From assembly GCA_947034895.1 (NCBI GenBank), contig OX344765.1, positions 49,419,001-49,483,000 of the forward strand: a DNA stretch of 64,000 bases, in the 5' to 3' direction. This stretch comes from Rhytidiadelphus loreus. Lineage: Eukaryota > Streptophyta > Bryopsida > Hypnales > Hylocomiaceae. Position 1 is the first letter of the stretch, and each line of letters starts with the position of its first letter. The notes beneath the pieces are model-generated. The model was not told the DNA's origin. It ran no database searches and worked only from the letters and a program-made list of their open reading frames with translations. Shown one piece after another: positions 1-11,689 of the stretch. Both the position numbers and the translations under genes were made by a program.

Positions 1-99
1 CTTCCGGTTCTGAGTGGTGATGCTCCCATCGAAAAGCTCAAATGTCGCGCTATCATCCATGCCTCTAAAATCCATCGTCGGGGTAGCCGGAGCTTCCAT
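1..99 (-). CDS. 5' end of an unrecognised gene (33 codons in window)
   Basis: An ATG at 99-97 on the minus strand opens a frame that runs without a stop to the window edge. The peptide begins MEAPATPTMDFRGMDD and continues through an FELFDG segment. It is acidic and has no recognisable domain in the 33 visible residues. A CAG acceptor-like site lies just upstream of the ATG (about 105), so the start may sit at the beginning of an internal exon. The adjacent upstream tandem duplication contains a second, diverged copy of the ATG and first codons. I do not recognise the product. That this is coding rests on composition and the open frame only. Confidence 0.4.
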   Translation of the reverse strand, partial: MEAPATPTMDFRGMDDSATFELFDGSITTQNRK

Positions 100-340
100 C
101 TCACTGTTCTTTCTAACTCCACAGGTGCAACTACTATTCTCTACGCCATTCTCTGAATAGGCACTCCCAAACCACTCACCCAAACCATTAACCAACTCCA
201 AACACTCGGGTCAGCCGGAGCTTCCATCTCGCTGCTCTTTCTAACTCCACAGGTGCAACTACTATTCTCTACGCCATTCTCTGAATAGGCACTCCCAAAC
301 CACTCACCCAAACCATTAACCAACTCCAATTCACTCGACC
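85..340. repeat. 128-bp tandem duplication at a gene's 5' end
   Basis: Two nearly identical 128-bp units start at 85 and 213 (both begin AGCCGGAGCTTCCATCTC). They differ at a few positions, for example at the end of the AACTCCAA segment. On the minus strand each unit carries the same splice-acceptor-like TTAGAAAGAACAG followed by an ATGGAAGCTCCGGCT start context. The duplication therefore doubled the start region of the gene that leaves the window at position 1. Confidence 0.85.
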
Positions 341-2805
341 ATAAAACACTATCCCCATCCCCCGACTCTCGTTAAATTCACAAAGAATAAATACCAACTG
401 GCGGCAAACTAAACGAAAGAAGGAAAATAAATGAAAATCACCTGTCCCGTTCACTTCTAGAGCAAAGCCAAGTCGGAAACCATCACCACAAAAAAACTGA
501 AAAGAATTGGCAGGCGCGCCGTGAAAGGGAGCACTGATCGCATGGAAATTGAGAAATTACTGCTACACGCGGGGTCTAAGGCACCAGGAACACGCCGTGC
601 CATTGCAGAAGCGACAAGGCTTGGCCCGCCGGCTATGGCGAAAGGCAGCTCCAGAGCTCTGCACAGGAGCTGTTGACAGTTTGAAAGCACAGCAACAGAA
701 AGAAACACGAAGAGGGAAAATTCAAATTCTACTGGAAACTCGAGTGGACGGCATAGAGAACGTTAGAGAGCTTTGGGAACTTCCTCTACTAATACAGTAT
801 AGTACAGTATTCCGATTCCTGTCTCTTTAGATACGACCACGGAAAAAGGAGCTTTTTTATGGAAGGTTCCACAACAAGGGCACTCCCCACTTCGGCCCCA
901 ATGCACACTTCAAGAAATTTTGTAAGGAAGGAAATGACTGCAATTTGGAATCCCAGGTTTTCAAGGAAATATCCGCATGCTCTAAAGTCTAAACCCATAT
1001 TCCATTGCAAAATGCATACGGAAAATAATATTAAATACAAAATTTCCTAGCAGTGCTTTTTAATTAAAAAAAAGAAGCAACAAGGCTAGAAATGGCCCAC
1101 CTTATAAGAAAAGAAAATTGATGATAATCAAGATGTTCCAAATCCATTTTTGGTGAGCAAGTTTTCTTCCTTGACAATTGTAACTCTCTTGCAGTGATTA
1201 TGGTCTAAATTGTCCCACCTTAACCTATCATTCACAAGGCAAATTATCCATGATAAGAACACTACTGGTACACAAAAATGGTTATTTATTATGGTCTAAA
1301 CTATTTATCATAAGGACATACTATTCATTCCCAAATGTAGATGTGACATTGTAGCATTAACAGTGTGCAATGGTGGCACTGTTAAATTAGACATCCTAAT
1401 TCTCAATCCAATTACATTCACTCATACCAAATCACCATTTCAATGTACTAAAAGCCATTCTTCATTTGGAATGCAAAAAACAAGAAAGCGTATATTAGGG
1501 CATCATATTTGTGCATCATAACTTGATGCCCCACAATTTCCTTTCTATTAGTAGAATAGAACAAATAGAACAAAATATTTCTACACTATTGCTCTAAGAT
1601 TAAAAGACTCTTTAAAAAATCAAACATGTTTCAAAATTACAAAACAAAAATTACAAAAAATGTTAGAGAGTCGTTAGTAGAAAATAATAAAACATAAAAA
1701 AAATTGTATTGTTTATTTATTTATTTTAAAATTATAATAAACTATTATAGCATTTTAGATTTGATAATATTATTTTTTTCAATTAGTGTGAATGATACTA
1801 ATTTACCAAAGTCACACTATTTTCAAACTAATTACATTAATATACACTACAATATTATTGTATCATGTCATTTTCTATAAATTGAAACAAATAATTAGTG
1901 ATACTAAATTTGCTCCCTCATTAGTAGAACAATTCAACATAGTTTTTTTAAACTAGGATTCGATAATTCCAAACCTAGTGACAGCCTAATAAATTAGTTA
2001 AATCTTTCTAATTGATGAAATTGGATATTGGTGTTCTGAACAATAACTTTAAATTATTGGAAAAAAAATGGATTATTCTTAGTGTAGCTCTTAGTCACCA
2101 TTATCTTCATGCAAAACATTTCTTTTTGTAATTCCAATAAGTAGTGTAATAATTACAAGATTTACATGTTTTGATAACAATCTAAGGCAATTTGAGTAAT
2201 TGAAAAAATTTGTTTCATTTTATTTTTTAAACTTGGATTTTTAGAAGAAAAATAAAATTGAAGTGTGTTGAGATTGTCTTCTCTAACATTTTCATCATTG
2301 GAGTTGGAAATTTTTTAATTATCTATACATTTGAATTGTTAGCAATTTATTGTTTCTAGTCCAATCATTTGTACTACCTTACTTTAAAATATAAAAGTTA
2401 TTAGTAAAGTAGTATGAACTTTGCTACAAGACTCCATAATAATAGCATTTTGGCCTACCAATTCACCTTGAGTTAGCATTGAACTCAAGATCCTTATTTG
2501 GAATTGTAATTCCTCCTCTCACATGCTACATGCTTTTGAGCATGCATTGTTAGAAGCATAACTAGGAACAAAGCTAAAAAAAATCAATTTTGGACCTAAA
2601 ATAAGCTTGGTCTACCAATTCATGTTTCTCCTTATTTGTATGTAAAAAGGCCCTTTAGGCTCGGTCCCACTTTACAATTAACTCTATTGTTGAAAAATAT
2701 CTTGTATTTTCAACATATTTGTTCAAAACTAGGTTCTTTTTCAAATTTTAAAACATGAATTATTTGTTTTTTAAAATTATAAAGATGAAACTTCACCTTT
2801 GGAAA
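341..2805. other. gene-upstream and AT-rich intergenic sequence
   Basis: The stretch 341-800 is mixed in composition and is probably the promoter or 5' leader of the minus-strand gene at the window start. Open frames there (for example minus 708-457) lack family signatures and I do not call them. From about 800 to 2805 the sequence is strongly AT-rich with homopolymer runs. I see no gene, RNA or well-bounded repeat in it. Confidence 0.5.
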
Positions 2806-2812
2806 AGGTTGT

Positions 2813-3100
2813 ATTAGAGGAGATTTCAGCCCTGTAGAAGACCGTGAGTTATCACAATGTTCCCGGGCGTTCCTATACTACCAAATCAACATGCCGATGG
2901 GGTCAGGCGACGGCCACATTGGCAACATATTATTTAATTATTATTATTTTTTTAAATTAAATTATTATTATTTTTTTAAATTAAAATTTTTTTTTTTTTT
3001 AAATTTAAAAATTATTAAATATTCTGGGCAGCAAAACAATGTTCACAAGAATGGGAACATGGATGAAACGGCCTTCTAGAGACCTGAAAACTCATGTAAC
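2813..3100. repeat. diverged MITE copy (GGGCCGTTTC family)
   Basis: The left part (ATTAGAGGAGATTTCAG) resembles the start of the element at 53.16 kb. The right part (GGGAACATGGATGAAACGGCC) resembles the end of the element at 57.5 kb. The centre is a run of TTATT and poly-T sequence, as in the other members. The ends are too decayed to give exact boundaries or a target-site duplication. Confidence 0.45.
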
Positions 3101-4870
3101 GGAAAAAATTTGTTTATGAAATTCTAACATCATAATTTTGGAATCGATGAGTTTTTGAATTTCAAAGTTTGAGACATCCTTTGAATGAGTCTACCAATAA
3201 TAAGTAATAAAATATCAAAATTTAGCATTAGTGAGAGTCACAAACATTATTCACCCCTTCAAACAAGTACAATATTCTTGAGCAAATTTGATGAAGGCTT
3301 CATAGTTATCCACTCATCTAGTTCCATGTATATTTCTTCAACAAAATGAGAGCACTCTATTGTGACTCCCTTTGATGAATTCTAGGAAAGAGTGATGTGA
3401 AGTAGCCTTTGATTTGAAAAGGACTAAAGTAAAACAACCTATTGTAGTCAAATTTAGGAGTTTGACCACAAGTGGTTGCTGAAATTTTTCAATTTTTTCC
3501 CCACAGTAGTACAAGTGTGAGAAAAAGTGAGAACAATTAAAATTATGTTTTTTTGACAAAGTATGAATTTTTGAAGTGTTCTATGCATCATGATCCAAAA
3601 GAATCTGTAGACTACCTTAGAACAAACAGAATCTGAATCCATCATGTTTATGTTGTTCACCTAAAGTAGTCATAGTATTTTCTAACATGGAGGGTCTAAA
3701 AAGTCAATTCTTACAATAAGTATACATTGAAAAATTAGAAGTTCCTAATGAAGTCAGTAATCACTCCATTATTGTCATCTAAGACATGCATTGAAGCCAA
3801 AATTGTACAAACTGAACCCCCCCATAATAGGGATATTTCCTAGGTGTCCGCAATGGGTCATCTCGCCACAATGGGTTGATTTACCTTAGATAATGCTCAA
3901 GAGCCAAGAGGCTCAAGGGCATTATGGGACATAATGCCAAGTCTAATAGTTCATCATAGACGTCCATATCTATACTTTTCGCAAATTTAAGGGTGTAGAA
4001 GGAGGGTCTGCGTTATGAGTTATAACACTTTTTTGACTACCCAATGGAATGGTGACAAATCTGCCTTGGAAACTGGACTTGGCATTATGACTAAGGAACT
4101 TCAATTAACCCTGAAACAATATTTACAATGAAACAAGCTTCTATAAACTTTGGAAGGGCCATTTGAACTGGGTGTACTGTATGTGCAGAATAGCAGACAG
4201 TGACTTGATAGAGTGGATGCATTGCCTTGTATCTCATACTCCGGTAAGTTGGATGCGGCAACTGACAAGTTGGAAGCGCAGCCTGAGCCCATTCGAAACG
4301 GACCCCCAATTTCAGAAATTGAGTTTCATTGCAACTATCGTATGTCTGTGAGGGACAAGAGCACCTCCGGCTTCCACCTTGCGACTCTGAGATGAGCTGG
4401 TGAGGCACATCACCTTACAACTGGGAAAAAGGGAAGGAAACGGAGGGTTCGCAACCCCAACCGCGAGATAACTAAAGCTAAAAGAAACCAAACACTCTGC
4501 TGCGTGCCATTCAACCAACACTTGTGGTACGCACTGCGTCTCCACTTCCAAGAGTACCGGTAAGCTTTGAGTTGTAGCACACACGGGTGAAACAAAAATC
4601 CTGTGAATCAATCCTCTGTTCATAAAATAAAGTAGAATTTCGTAACATGGTAAATTCCGTAGCCTCACTACTAATGGAGTGAGACTAAGTCAGAGAGAGT
4701 TGCCCCACTGACTGCTAATTAATCTCTATGTCTGCGCGTGCTTCAATTTCAACACGATAGCAGAGAATCAATAATCTCTTCAAGAAAATTCAAAAAGAGA
4801 GAGCTAGAGGCAAAAATATATAAAGTATCAATCCCACGAATGACGTCGTCCAGGACTAATCTTCGAACGC
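3101..4870. other. intergenic, no gene seen
   Basis: AT-rich to about 4.0 kb, then more mixed from 4.1 to 4.7 kb. The mixed part has overlapping short open frames on both strands without convincing coding character. It lies 3' of the minus-strand gene at 4872-5237 and may include its 3' UTR. Confidence 0.4.
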
Positions 4871-4871
4871 C

Positions 4872-5237
4872 CTACATTCTAAGCTTCCACAACGTCTTCC
4901 AGGTGGCGCCATGCTTCGCCACAGCAGCGGAAGCAGGCTTCTGCTCTCCCGAACGGAAACGTATCCTGGGTACTCTGTCCACAGTGAACTGGCCGTCCAC
5001 TTCGGTGATGGTGATGCACTGATAATCGCAGCAGTCGTCGGAAGTCACAATGACGTTCTTCCCCGTTCGGTCCGTACCCATCAAAAATTCTTGATAGGTG
5101 TCACTGTAGTCCACCTGTATCGTGTGCTTGGCTCCTTTTCGAATTTTAGCGAAATCCACAAAGTATCGGTGGTTGCCCACTTTCACGTTCAACACTTGCT
5201 GCGTCTGGTTCACAATCTCAGTCACCGAGGGGCCCAT
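4872..5237 (-). CDS. small conserved protein of unknown function, paralog A (121 aa)
   Basis: A single open frame starts at ATG 5237 (a TTG-TTG-CAT context lies upstream, with no in-frame ATG nearer). The protein is 121 residues. Its core from about residue 6 to 88 is 67% identical (56 of 83) to the protein at 16217-16588, including VGNHRYFV, DTYQEFLMG, VTSD and a CCDYxCITITE motif with two adjacent cysteines plus a third. There is no signal peptide or membrane segment. The alternating hydrophobic pattern suggests an all-beta fold. It may belong to one of the plant domain-of-unknown-function families (DUF7748 came to mind but I cannot confirm it). The tail after residue 90 is basic and unrelated to the paralog. 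A 210-bp upstream region is repeated at 44.3 kb next to a kinase pseudogene. Function unknown. Confidence 0.8.
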   Translation of the reverse strand: MGPSVTEIVNQTQQVLNVKVGNHRYFVDFAKIRKGAKHTIQVDYSDTYQEFLMGTDRTGKNVIVTSDDCCDYQCITITEVDGQFTVDRVPRIRFRSGEQKPASAAVAKHGATWKTLWKLRM

Positions 5238-5430
5238 ATGCAACAATCAATCGCCCAGACTCCTGCCCAACCCTAGATCGAGATTCAAAGGAAGGAACCA
5301 ACCTTGAGCTGACCGCACAAATTGCAACCGACACAAAAGAGGCGACAAGCTGAAACTTTAGAGACGGCACAAGTACTTGCCAGCAAGAGTATGCGCACAG
5401 AATGGCCTTTGTGCATATACGTACTACTAG

Positions 5431-5640
5431 GAGCGCCGATAGAAACCAAAACAATGAGAGAAGTAGCAGGCACAAGAGAGAGGGTCGCTTATTAGTATTG
5501 GAAACGAAGCTGTGAATTGCAATTGCCAACGGTCCCCCGGAAACCTCATGAAGACGTGCCTTAACGATTCCAATGAGATCCCGTCAAACGGTCACGACTC
5601 CCGAGTCAGACGAGACACCTGCAGGCAAGCGGAACCTAGT
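5431..5640 (-). promoter_or_regulatory. upstream region of paralog A, duplicated at 44.31-44.52 kb
   Basis: This segment lies 195-400 bp upstream of the ATG of the minus-strand gene at 4872-5237. It aligns with 44311-44520 in the same orientation. Shared blocks include GCCGATAGAA-ACCAAAACAATGAGAG, GTGAATTGCAATTGCC versus GTGAATTGGAACTGCG, and GTCAAACGGTCACGACTC versus GTCAAATGGTCACGATTC. Weaker similarity continues towards the start codon. Its position relative to two minus-strand genes suggests promoter or 5' leader sequence. No TATA box is assigned. Confidence 0.55.
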
Positions 5641-6223
5641 CGGCCATGGGCACTCGGGGGTCAGAACTTACAGACGAAAGTCTGGAATGGATTAGACGTT
5701 CAGCGCAGCTTCGCGGAAAGAGCGAGCAGGGCAGGATCAAAGCGCGAATGAACGACCCAGTTGGCACCACGTACACGTACGGCCTTCTGGGATCTGATGT
5801 GGAGCCTTCCCAATGTGAACGCTGTTCTGGGTCGAGGGCCACGTGTAATCCCTTAAGCCCACATGTGCCACGTGAAAAGCTTGTTCGAAAAGCTTTGTCC
5901 CTTGAACCTCATGGAGGGTCGGTCACAGTATATATCGTACAGATTCAGCACCTTGTTTTGATTTTCTTGACTTTCGGCACTTTCACCTCCGGCACTCTCA
6001 ATTTTGGATTGGTTTTTTCTATTCATGTGTAAATGTGTTTCTTTTCCTACATTTTCTCAAGAATATTTTTTGAATATTTAGAATTGGCACCAATGAAATT
6101 TTTTCAGATTTTCAGAAATAGTTGTACAATTTTTAAAATTTTAGACATGTTCTTAATTCTTCCTAATTATTTATGAAACTGACCTACACATAGGATATTC
6201 GGGAATTATTTTCAAGCTTCGTT
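5641..6223. other. GC-richer flank, no gene called
   Basis: A plus-strand frame at 5646-6032 (128 codons) spans this region but resembles no family. It begins inside the presumed promoter of paralog A, so I treat it as chance. From 6000 the sequence becomes AT-rich. Confidence 0.35.
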
Positions 6224-6691
6224 GCATTAGATGGGATTGGGGAGAGTTGGAGGGCCGTTTCAAGCCCGTTCCCAGCTCCATTCCCCCGCCCCCATCAAAC
6301 GCGGGTGTCAGAATTTTTTTATTTAAAATAAATAAATACATACATACATACATACATAAATGAATGAATGAATAAATGAATAAATGAATAAATGAATAAA
6401 TGAATAAATGAATAAATGAATAAATGAATAAATGAATAAATGAATAAATGAATAAATGAATAAATGAATTAAAAAATTAAAAATTAAAAATTAAAGTTCT
6501 TAGAATGAAAAACAAGGTTAATTTTTTTTTTTTTTTTTTCAAAAAATCTGACCTAGCAGTCGCTTGGCCAAGTCAGCACGGGCGGGGAACGACAAGTTTT
6601 AGCGGATTTTGATTGGGTTTCAACGGATTTTGATTGGGTTTCAGCTGGGGAACTCACAGCCCTCCCCGATGGTTGAATCGCATCTAATGGC
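6224..6691. mobile_element. MITE with CATTAGATG ends and internal minisatellite
   Basis: Ends are GCATTAGATGGGATTGGGGAG on the left and GAATCGCATCTAATGG on the right, giving an imperfect terminal inverted repeat. Just inside each end are GAGGGCCGTTTCAAGCCCGTTC and its diverged complement. Related copies lie at 53163-53476 and (opposite orientation, partial) 57515-57792. It has no coding capacity. An 8-bp tandem array occupies the centre. Confidence 0.6.
6348..6472. repeat. minisatellite of 8-bp unit AATGAATA
   Basis: About 14 nearly perfect copies of AATGAATA follow a short (CATA)n and (AATG)n run. The array sits in the loop of the surrounding MITE, where its relatives at 53.2 kb carry (AAAT)n instead. 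Confidence 0.95.
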
Positions 6692-8991
6692 TATTTTATT
6701 CCAATTCCTGCAATCAACCGTTTTTTCAAGTACCACCCATTATGGTTATTTTCTTTGGATTTTTATCTATTTATTAAAAATTAAAGAAATTAAAGAAATT
6801 TTCACTTTTTTTTTCTTGTCCTTTTAAAATCCAACCAATTATTTTCTCATTTTCAATATATTTTAGAGTGAATGGAGAAATAACTTGTGTTTTGTAGAAT
6901 GGGATTGAGAATAATTGTAGATAAGGTTACAAATGGTGTTTGACTAAACATAATGCCTCATTAAATGCCAATTGGAAACACCATTATGGACTAGGTAATG
7001 TAAGAAGCACAACCTTCTTATGACAAATAACATACTGAGTCATGGGAGATATGAAGAATGTAAATTCTCATAATGAGCATTCACTTTCACATTATTGGAC
7101 ATAGCTTCAATGTTGGATAATTAGATCTTGGTTATGCAAACTCAATCAAGAGGCTAAGAGAAGGGCATCATGATGCTAACACAAATATGATATAGAAAAA
7201 AACATGACTCTCCTCATTCAATGAAGGATTGTCATCAATCTTGAAATGGACTCTATTGAGGTTAATTATGGTCCTCTCTATGCTCAAGGCAAGAAGTATA
7301 GAGCAACTTTTCAATCAATCAATAGAAGTTTCAAAAATTGAGAAGACCAACAAATACAGCTTTACATTTTTGTTCAAAAGAGAGAATCAAGATGTGGCCT
7401 ACAAGTGGCTATGTCCTTGGAGCATTGCCTCCTTTTCCTTCATACGAACCTAATATATGATGAAAGTGGGGCAACATTCATTAGGACCTCCACTATGGCC
7501 ACACCAAACACCAAAGAGTGCATACCAAAATTCCCTTAAATATGGGATAAAGGTCACTATTACACTGTTCTCCAATGTCTCACATTAGTATTTGTTGTTT
7601 TGTCAAGGTATTGGTGGACCAAATTCATTGAGGCCCAAATGTGTCCTCAAAATGTGCCATAACTCAAATTTGATGTAGGATTTGACGTGGGATTTGACAA
7701 GACAAATAATTATATTGGATATTGATTTGAACTATGAATAGTTGAACCATGTGAAGATGCGAATTGTCCAATTTTATAAATTAAAAAATGGAACTTTAAG
7801 ATATGTGTATTTTATGACCTATTATGTAACAATATAGTTGTATTATGGTCAAATGCAATATAATCCAATAGAGCATGTGAGGTGTATTCAAATACCACAA
7901 AATGATTGTTTGGTAGATTAGAGATGTAGTACTTAGAAGGGGTGATCAACATAATATTAATATAATTATTGTGCATTTTGCTATGTGCAAACCACTTCCA
8001 TTCCTAAATTTACTTGTTGTCCTTGTGGCCAACAAAGAATAAATATCCATCCCCATGAATGAAGTATAAATCAAAGGGAATAAATTGCATTCGTAAGTGC
8101 TACAAGGTCACCATTCCCACACTTGATTAGCACATGCTTGTATGCATATATTGTCCTCCTTATATATACGAATCAAGTGCATGGTGTTTTCAAATCTAAT
8201 CTTGTATAAACAATTTACTACATTTTTAATGATGTTTATTACAAAAAGGATGCATTGCCATCTATACAACCAACAACATGTCTATGCAATGCAAAAATTG
8301 TCATGTGATTTAAACCTTCCTTCCACAATCCGTGTCCTAACAAAGTGACAATACAAGTGGAATTGCATCATTTCTTCATGTTTTGTGTGTGTAACATTTA
8401 ATAAAAGTTCCATAGCAAAGTCCAAAAGAATTGAAAAAGGTGTTTAGCTCAATCAATTACAACTTTCTTGCAAATACAACTTTGTATTCTAAAATGCGCA
8501 TTATACACTAGAAGGGCAAATATTTTCAAATCCTTTTAAGAGTTAAAACAATAACCTATACCAAATCCAAGTGAATAGTGATTTTTTGTTAAACTTGATT
8601 TATTTACAATAGAGAGAATATATCAGTTGTGTTATACTGTTATCGTAGAGGGTGGTGATGACTGCCCTTACCTTGCTTTGTACCGGCCAAGACATTGTCA
8701 AATATTCAACCATTACAAGCAGGTCACTAATGTATGGAGGTACTCTTTTTAGTATAGTAAAGCTAACTTGTCATAACTTCATATCTATATTTCGTAAGCA
8801 ATTTAGTTTTCGTCTCCCATGATTCCACCTGTACACACCAAATATGATCCATAAATAGAGAATTGACCAGTCACAAGTAGAATGGAACAAAAAATCCAAC
8901 TATGAGTTCAATTGAAACTAGCAAGCCAACAACATAATGACAAGGCAAGTAAAAAACACAATCAGTATTGGTCTCTGTATATATTCTAGGC
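6692..8991. other. AT-rich intergenic, nothing identified
   Basis: Low-complexity AT-rich DNA with only short open frames on either strand. I see no repeat with clear ends, no RNA gene and no coding signature. Confidence 0.5.
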
Positions 8992-9138
8992 CACACTATT
9001 AGAAATTTCAATTTTTTTTTGTTGATTTGATTGTGTTGATTTGGTTCACTTTTCTATTGATTTGAATAGAAATCAACAAAAAAGTGAACCAAATCAATGC
9101 GACCAAATTGACAAAAAAGTTGAATTTTCTAGTAGTGA
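8992..9138. repeat. 147-bp palindromic miniature element
   Basis: The sequence CACTATTAGAAATTTCAA at the left is matched by TTGAATTTTCTAGTAGTG at the right. Inside, GTTGATTTGGTTCACTTTT pairs with AAAAGTGAACCAAATCAA. The whole unit can fold into one long hairpin, typical of a very short MITE. A target-site duplication was not resolved. Confidence 0.6.
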
Positions 9139-9244
9139 GGCCTAGCCATTTTCCATCCCCAAATCAACCATTTGGCAAAATATGAAGAGCCCACAAGTTG
9201 GCTCACTTCACAAAAAATCATAATTGTCATATCTTTCTAAGCTT

Positions 9245-9490
9245 TGTTAATCCTTGAATGATGCCATGGACATTTATTGTCCAATGGATGATAGAGAATC
9301 CTTCTTTGTTGTAGAACAAAAAGAGCATATATTCATCCTTTGGAATTTTGTGTGGGAAAGGAAGGTCTTGCACACTAGTTTGACCTCCAATGAATGTTCT
9401 TCATTTTTTTTGAAGCAAATCACTCACACAATCCTCCAAAGGCTGAGTTCCATAGTCACTAGACCATCTTTTAAGGATTAAATATGTCAA
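9245..9490. repeat. diverged copy of the GAATCCTTC/GAGTGCTTTTGC repeat family
   Basis: It shares with copies at 10.3, 10.5, 57.0 and 61.1 kb the blocks GATAGAGAATCCTTCTTTG, ATTCATCCTTTGGAATTTTGTG, TAGTTTGACCTCCAATGA and a poly-T to AAGCAAATCA segment. The full members at 56964-57203 and 61091-61311 are flanked by TTAA, so this is probably an old non-autonomous element. Ends are not preserved here. Confidence 0.5.
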
Positions 9491-10037
9491 TAAATTGGAA
9501 TTCCTTTTTGTGTATGAAAGGTCTTTGTAATGTAGAAGCTTTTTTTTCTTTTTTTTTCATTATGCGGAAAGTTCATTTGAGGTTTAGATTGTCAGCTTTG
9601 CATAGGGTCAATTTTTTGGTAAAATTCACCAGAACCATAGGTGGTCCGCTTCCCTTCCCTTCAAAATCTTGATATTGTCTATGTCCCATCTCTATATTGG
9701 AGATGTTCTAAAGTATCTATTTCAAATAGCCCCCTATGATGGTTGTATAGGATGACCCATTGTGGACAACAATTGAATGCACTTTTCATTGAAAAAAATT
9801 CTTTGTTTGTACCTTCTTGTCTCTTCCCTCCTTGCTTAGGGAGATGTGCCAAAGCTAATAGTAATATGTGAATGTATGAGACTAGAATGGGTTAAAATGA
9901 AAAATCCACATCTTTGTTGAATAAAATATTCATTCTTGGGAAAAAGAATTGTCTTTTTTGCATTCACTCTCATCCTTATGTTTGCACACATTTAGCTCAA
10001 TTACTCAATGAATCTCTCATATCCTACTACATGCTAA

Positions 10038-10268
10038 GATGCTTAATCCTTAAAGAACCAAGGCCATTTTTCTATCAAAAAACACTCAAAATCACCATTT
10101 TCGCTATGTTCACCCTAGAAAACACAAAAAAGAAAATACTTTTTAAAGTATCTATACGTAAAAATACTTTATTTTCATTCTTTAAAAAATTGTTAAGTAG
10201 AAATAGGTCCAAGATTGAAAAAAACCCAAAATTGTTAATAGCTCTAAAATGGGATTGAAACCCAATGA
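10038..10268 (+). repeat. deleted copy of the 12455-13379 element
   Basis: The first part (CCAAGGCCATTTTTCT, then AAACACTCAAAATC) matches 12468 onward. The second part (AAAATTGTTAAGTAGAAATAGG, then TCCAAGATTGAA) matches 12825-12910. The roughly 270 bp between the two blocks in the larger element are missing here, so it is an internal deletion derivative. Confidence 0.6.
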
Positions 10269-10680
10269 TCCCGATGGATAACAAAGAATCCTTCTACATA
10301 GGATGGAAGTGCAACTATTCATCTTCCAAATTTTGTATGAAAAGGAGAGGTCTTCTATAGTAGATTGACTTCTAGTGAGTACTTTTGGATTTTTTTAAGC
10401 AGATGATTCACACTATAGCCAAAGGGATGATTTCCACAATCATCAAGCCATCCTTTGACCCATAAACAACACTGAGGACATTTTCTGAGGACATTTCTTG
10501 AGGACATTTTCCGGCTGATGAATGACAAGGAATCTTTCCATGTGGGATAGAAATGCAACTATTCATCCTCCAAAGTTTGTATGAAAAAGGAACAACTTCT
10601 ACAGTAGTTTGACTTCCAATGAGTACTTTTGCATTTTTTTTAAGCCAACAATTCACATGGTTCCAAAACAACTAATTTAC
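10269..10680. repeat. two tandem copies of the GAATCCTTC repeat family
   Basis: Two related units lie head to tail (about 10269-10480 and 10495-10680). Each has AAGAATC, GGATAGAAATGCAACTATTCATC, a TTGACTTC-AATGAGTACTTTTG block and a poly-T to AAGC segment. They belong to the same family as 9245-9490 and 56964-57203. Confidence 0.55.
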
Positions 10681-10703
10681 ACATTGATCACCTTGTTGTT
10701 TAA

Positions 10704-11676
10704 CCCCTCACCACCCAAGGCCTAACCATGTCAAAAAACAACTTTCCTTTTCAAGTATTATAAGTCTAAATGTGAGCAAGGTATGAAAATCTCAACCGTA
10801 CAATATTGTAGTGTGCATGTTGTAGATGGTGTAAATCAAATTTGAGGTCATTTGACAATATAGATTGAAAGATTATAATGTTTTAGTGTTGAAAAAAGAT
10901 GCTGAAATTGTCCTCAAAACACAATTCGAGGTGAAATTCGATTTCTAAACCTACTCAAATGAAAAAACTTTGAACTAAGAAGTGATTCAAAACCAAAAGA
11001 AAAACATTTTGGTGGGAAAAAAAATCATTCAATTGACTCATTGCGTTTGCAAAATTGTTTTGAAATGTCAAAAAACAGTGAAAAAAGTAGCAAAAAAAAA
11101 CATCTATTGCTGAACCTACCTCTACTAAAATGCCTCTCAGTCAATCATAACTTCTTGGATTGGTATGAAATTTTTACTACAAGAACTAGACTAGTATGTG
11201 CAACTTTTCCAATAAAAATTATTGAAATCGAACCTTGTTTGAAGAAGTTATAAGCCGCCGAAGTTCACTGTAATGCAGAAATGTCTGTATTTTGAACTTC
11301 GAATTGCTCCCAAGCATTCGAAACAACTTGGATTGACATGAAAATTTTCCCACATTAAGTAGACTTTATGGGGAACAAAACCCAACAAATTTTATTGAAA
11401 AATAACATTTGATGAAAAAGATACAAGCCCCCGAAGTTGCAGCCACCTCAATGCAGTGTGGTGAACTGAAATTGAATCTGCAAACTTCGAATGGCTTCTA
11501 AAAATCCAATACATCTTGGATAGATCTGAAATTTTTACCACAAAAACTAGTATAGTATGCGCAACTTTTCCAATAAGTTTTATTAAATTTGGACACCGGA
11601 CGCAAAAGTTACAGCACTTTGAAGTCGACTGCTAGATTGTGTGAGGCCACTTTTGGGCCCCTTGGGCGGTGAGGGG
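10704..11676. mobile_element. TTAA-flanked MITE, 973 bp
   Basis: Flanked by TTAA at 10700-10703 and 11677-11680. Terminal inverted repeats are CCCCTCACCACCCAAGG on the left and, reading inward, CCCCTCACCGCCCAAGG on the right (one mismatch). A TTAA target with ends beginning CCC is the hallmark of piggyBac-type elements. There is no open frame of meaningful length inside, so it is non-autonomous. Confidence 0.8.
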
Positions 11677-11689
11677 TTAAGTGTTACGT

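Noticed and set aside
457..830. Overlapping open frames on both strands near the left end
   Set aside because: Neither frame has a domain or a codon pattern that stands out. They lie in the probable promoter of the minus-strand gene.
4312..4668. Minus-strand frame of 118 codons
   Set aside because: It overlaps several other frames of similar length, has low-complexity composition and no homology signal; more likely 3' flank of paralog A.
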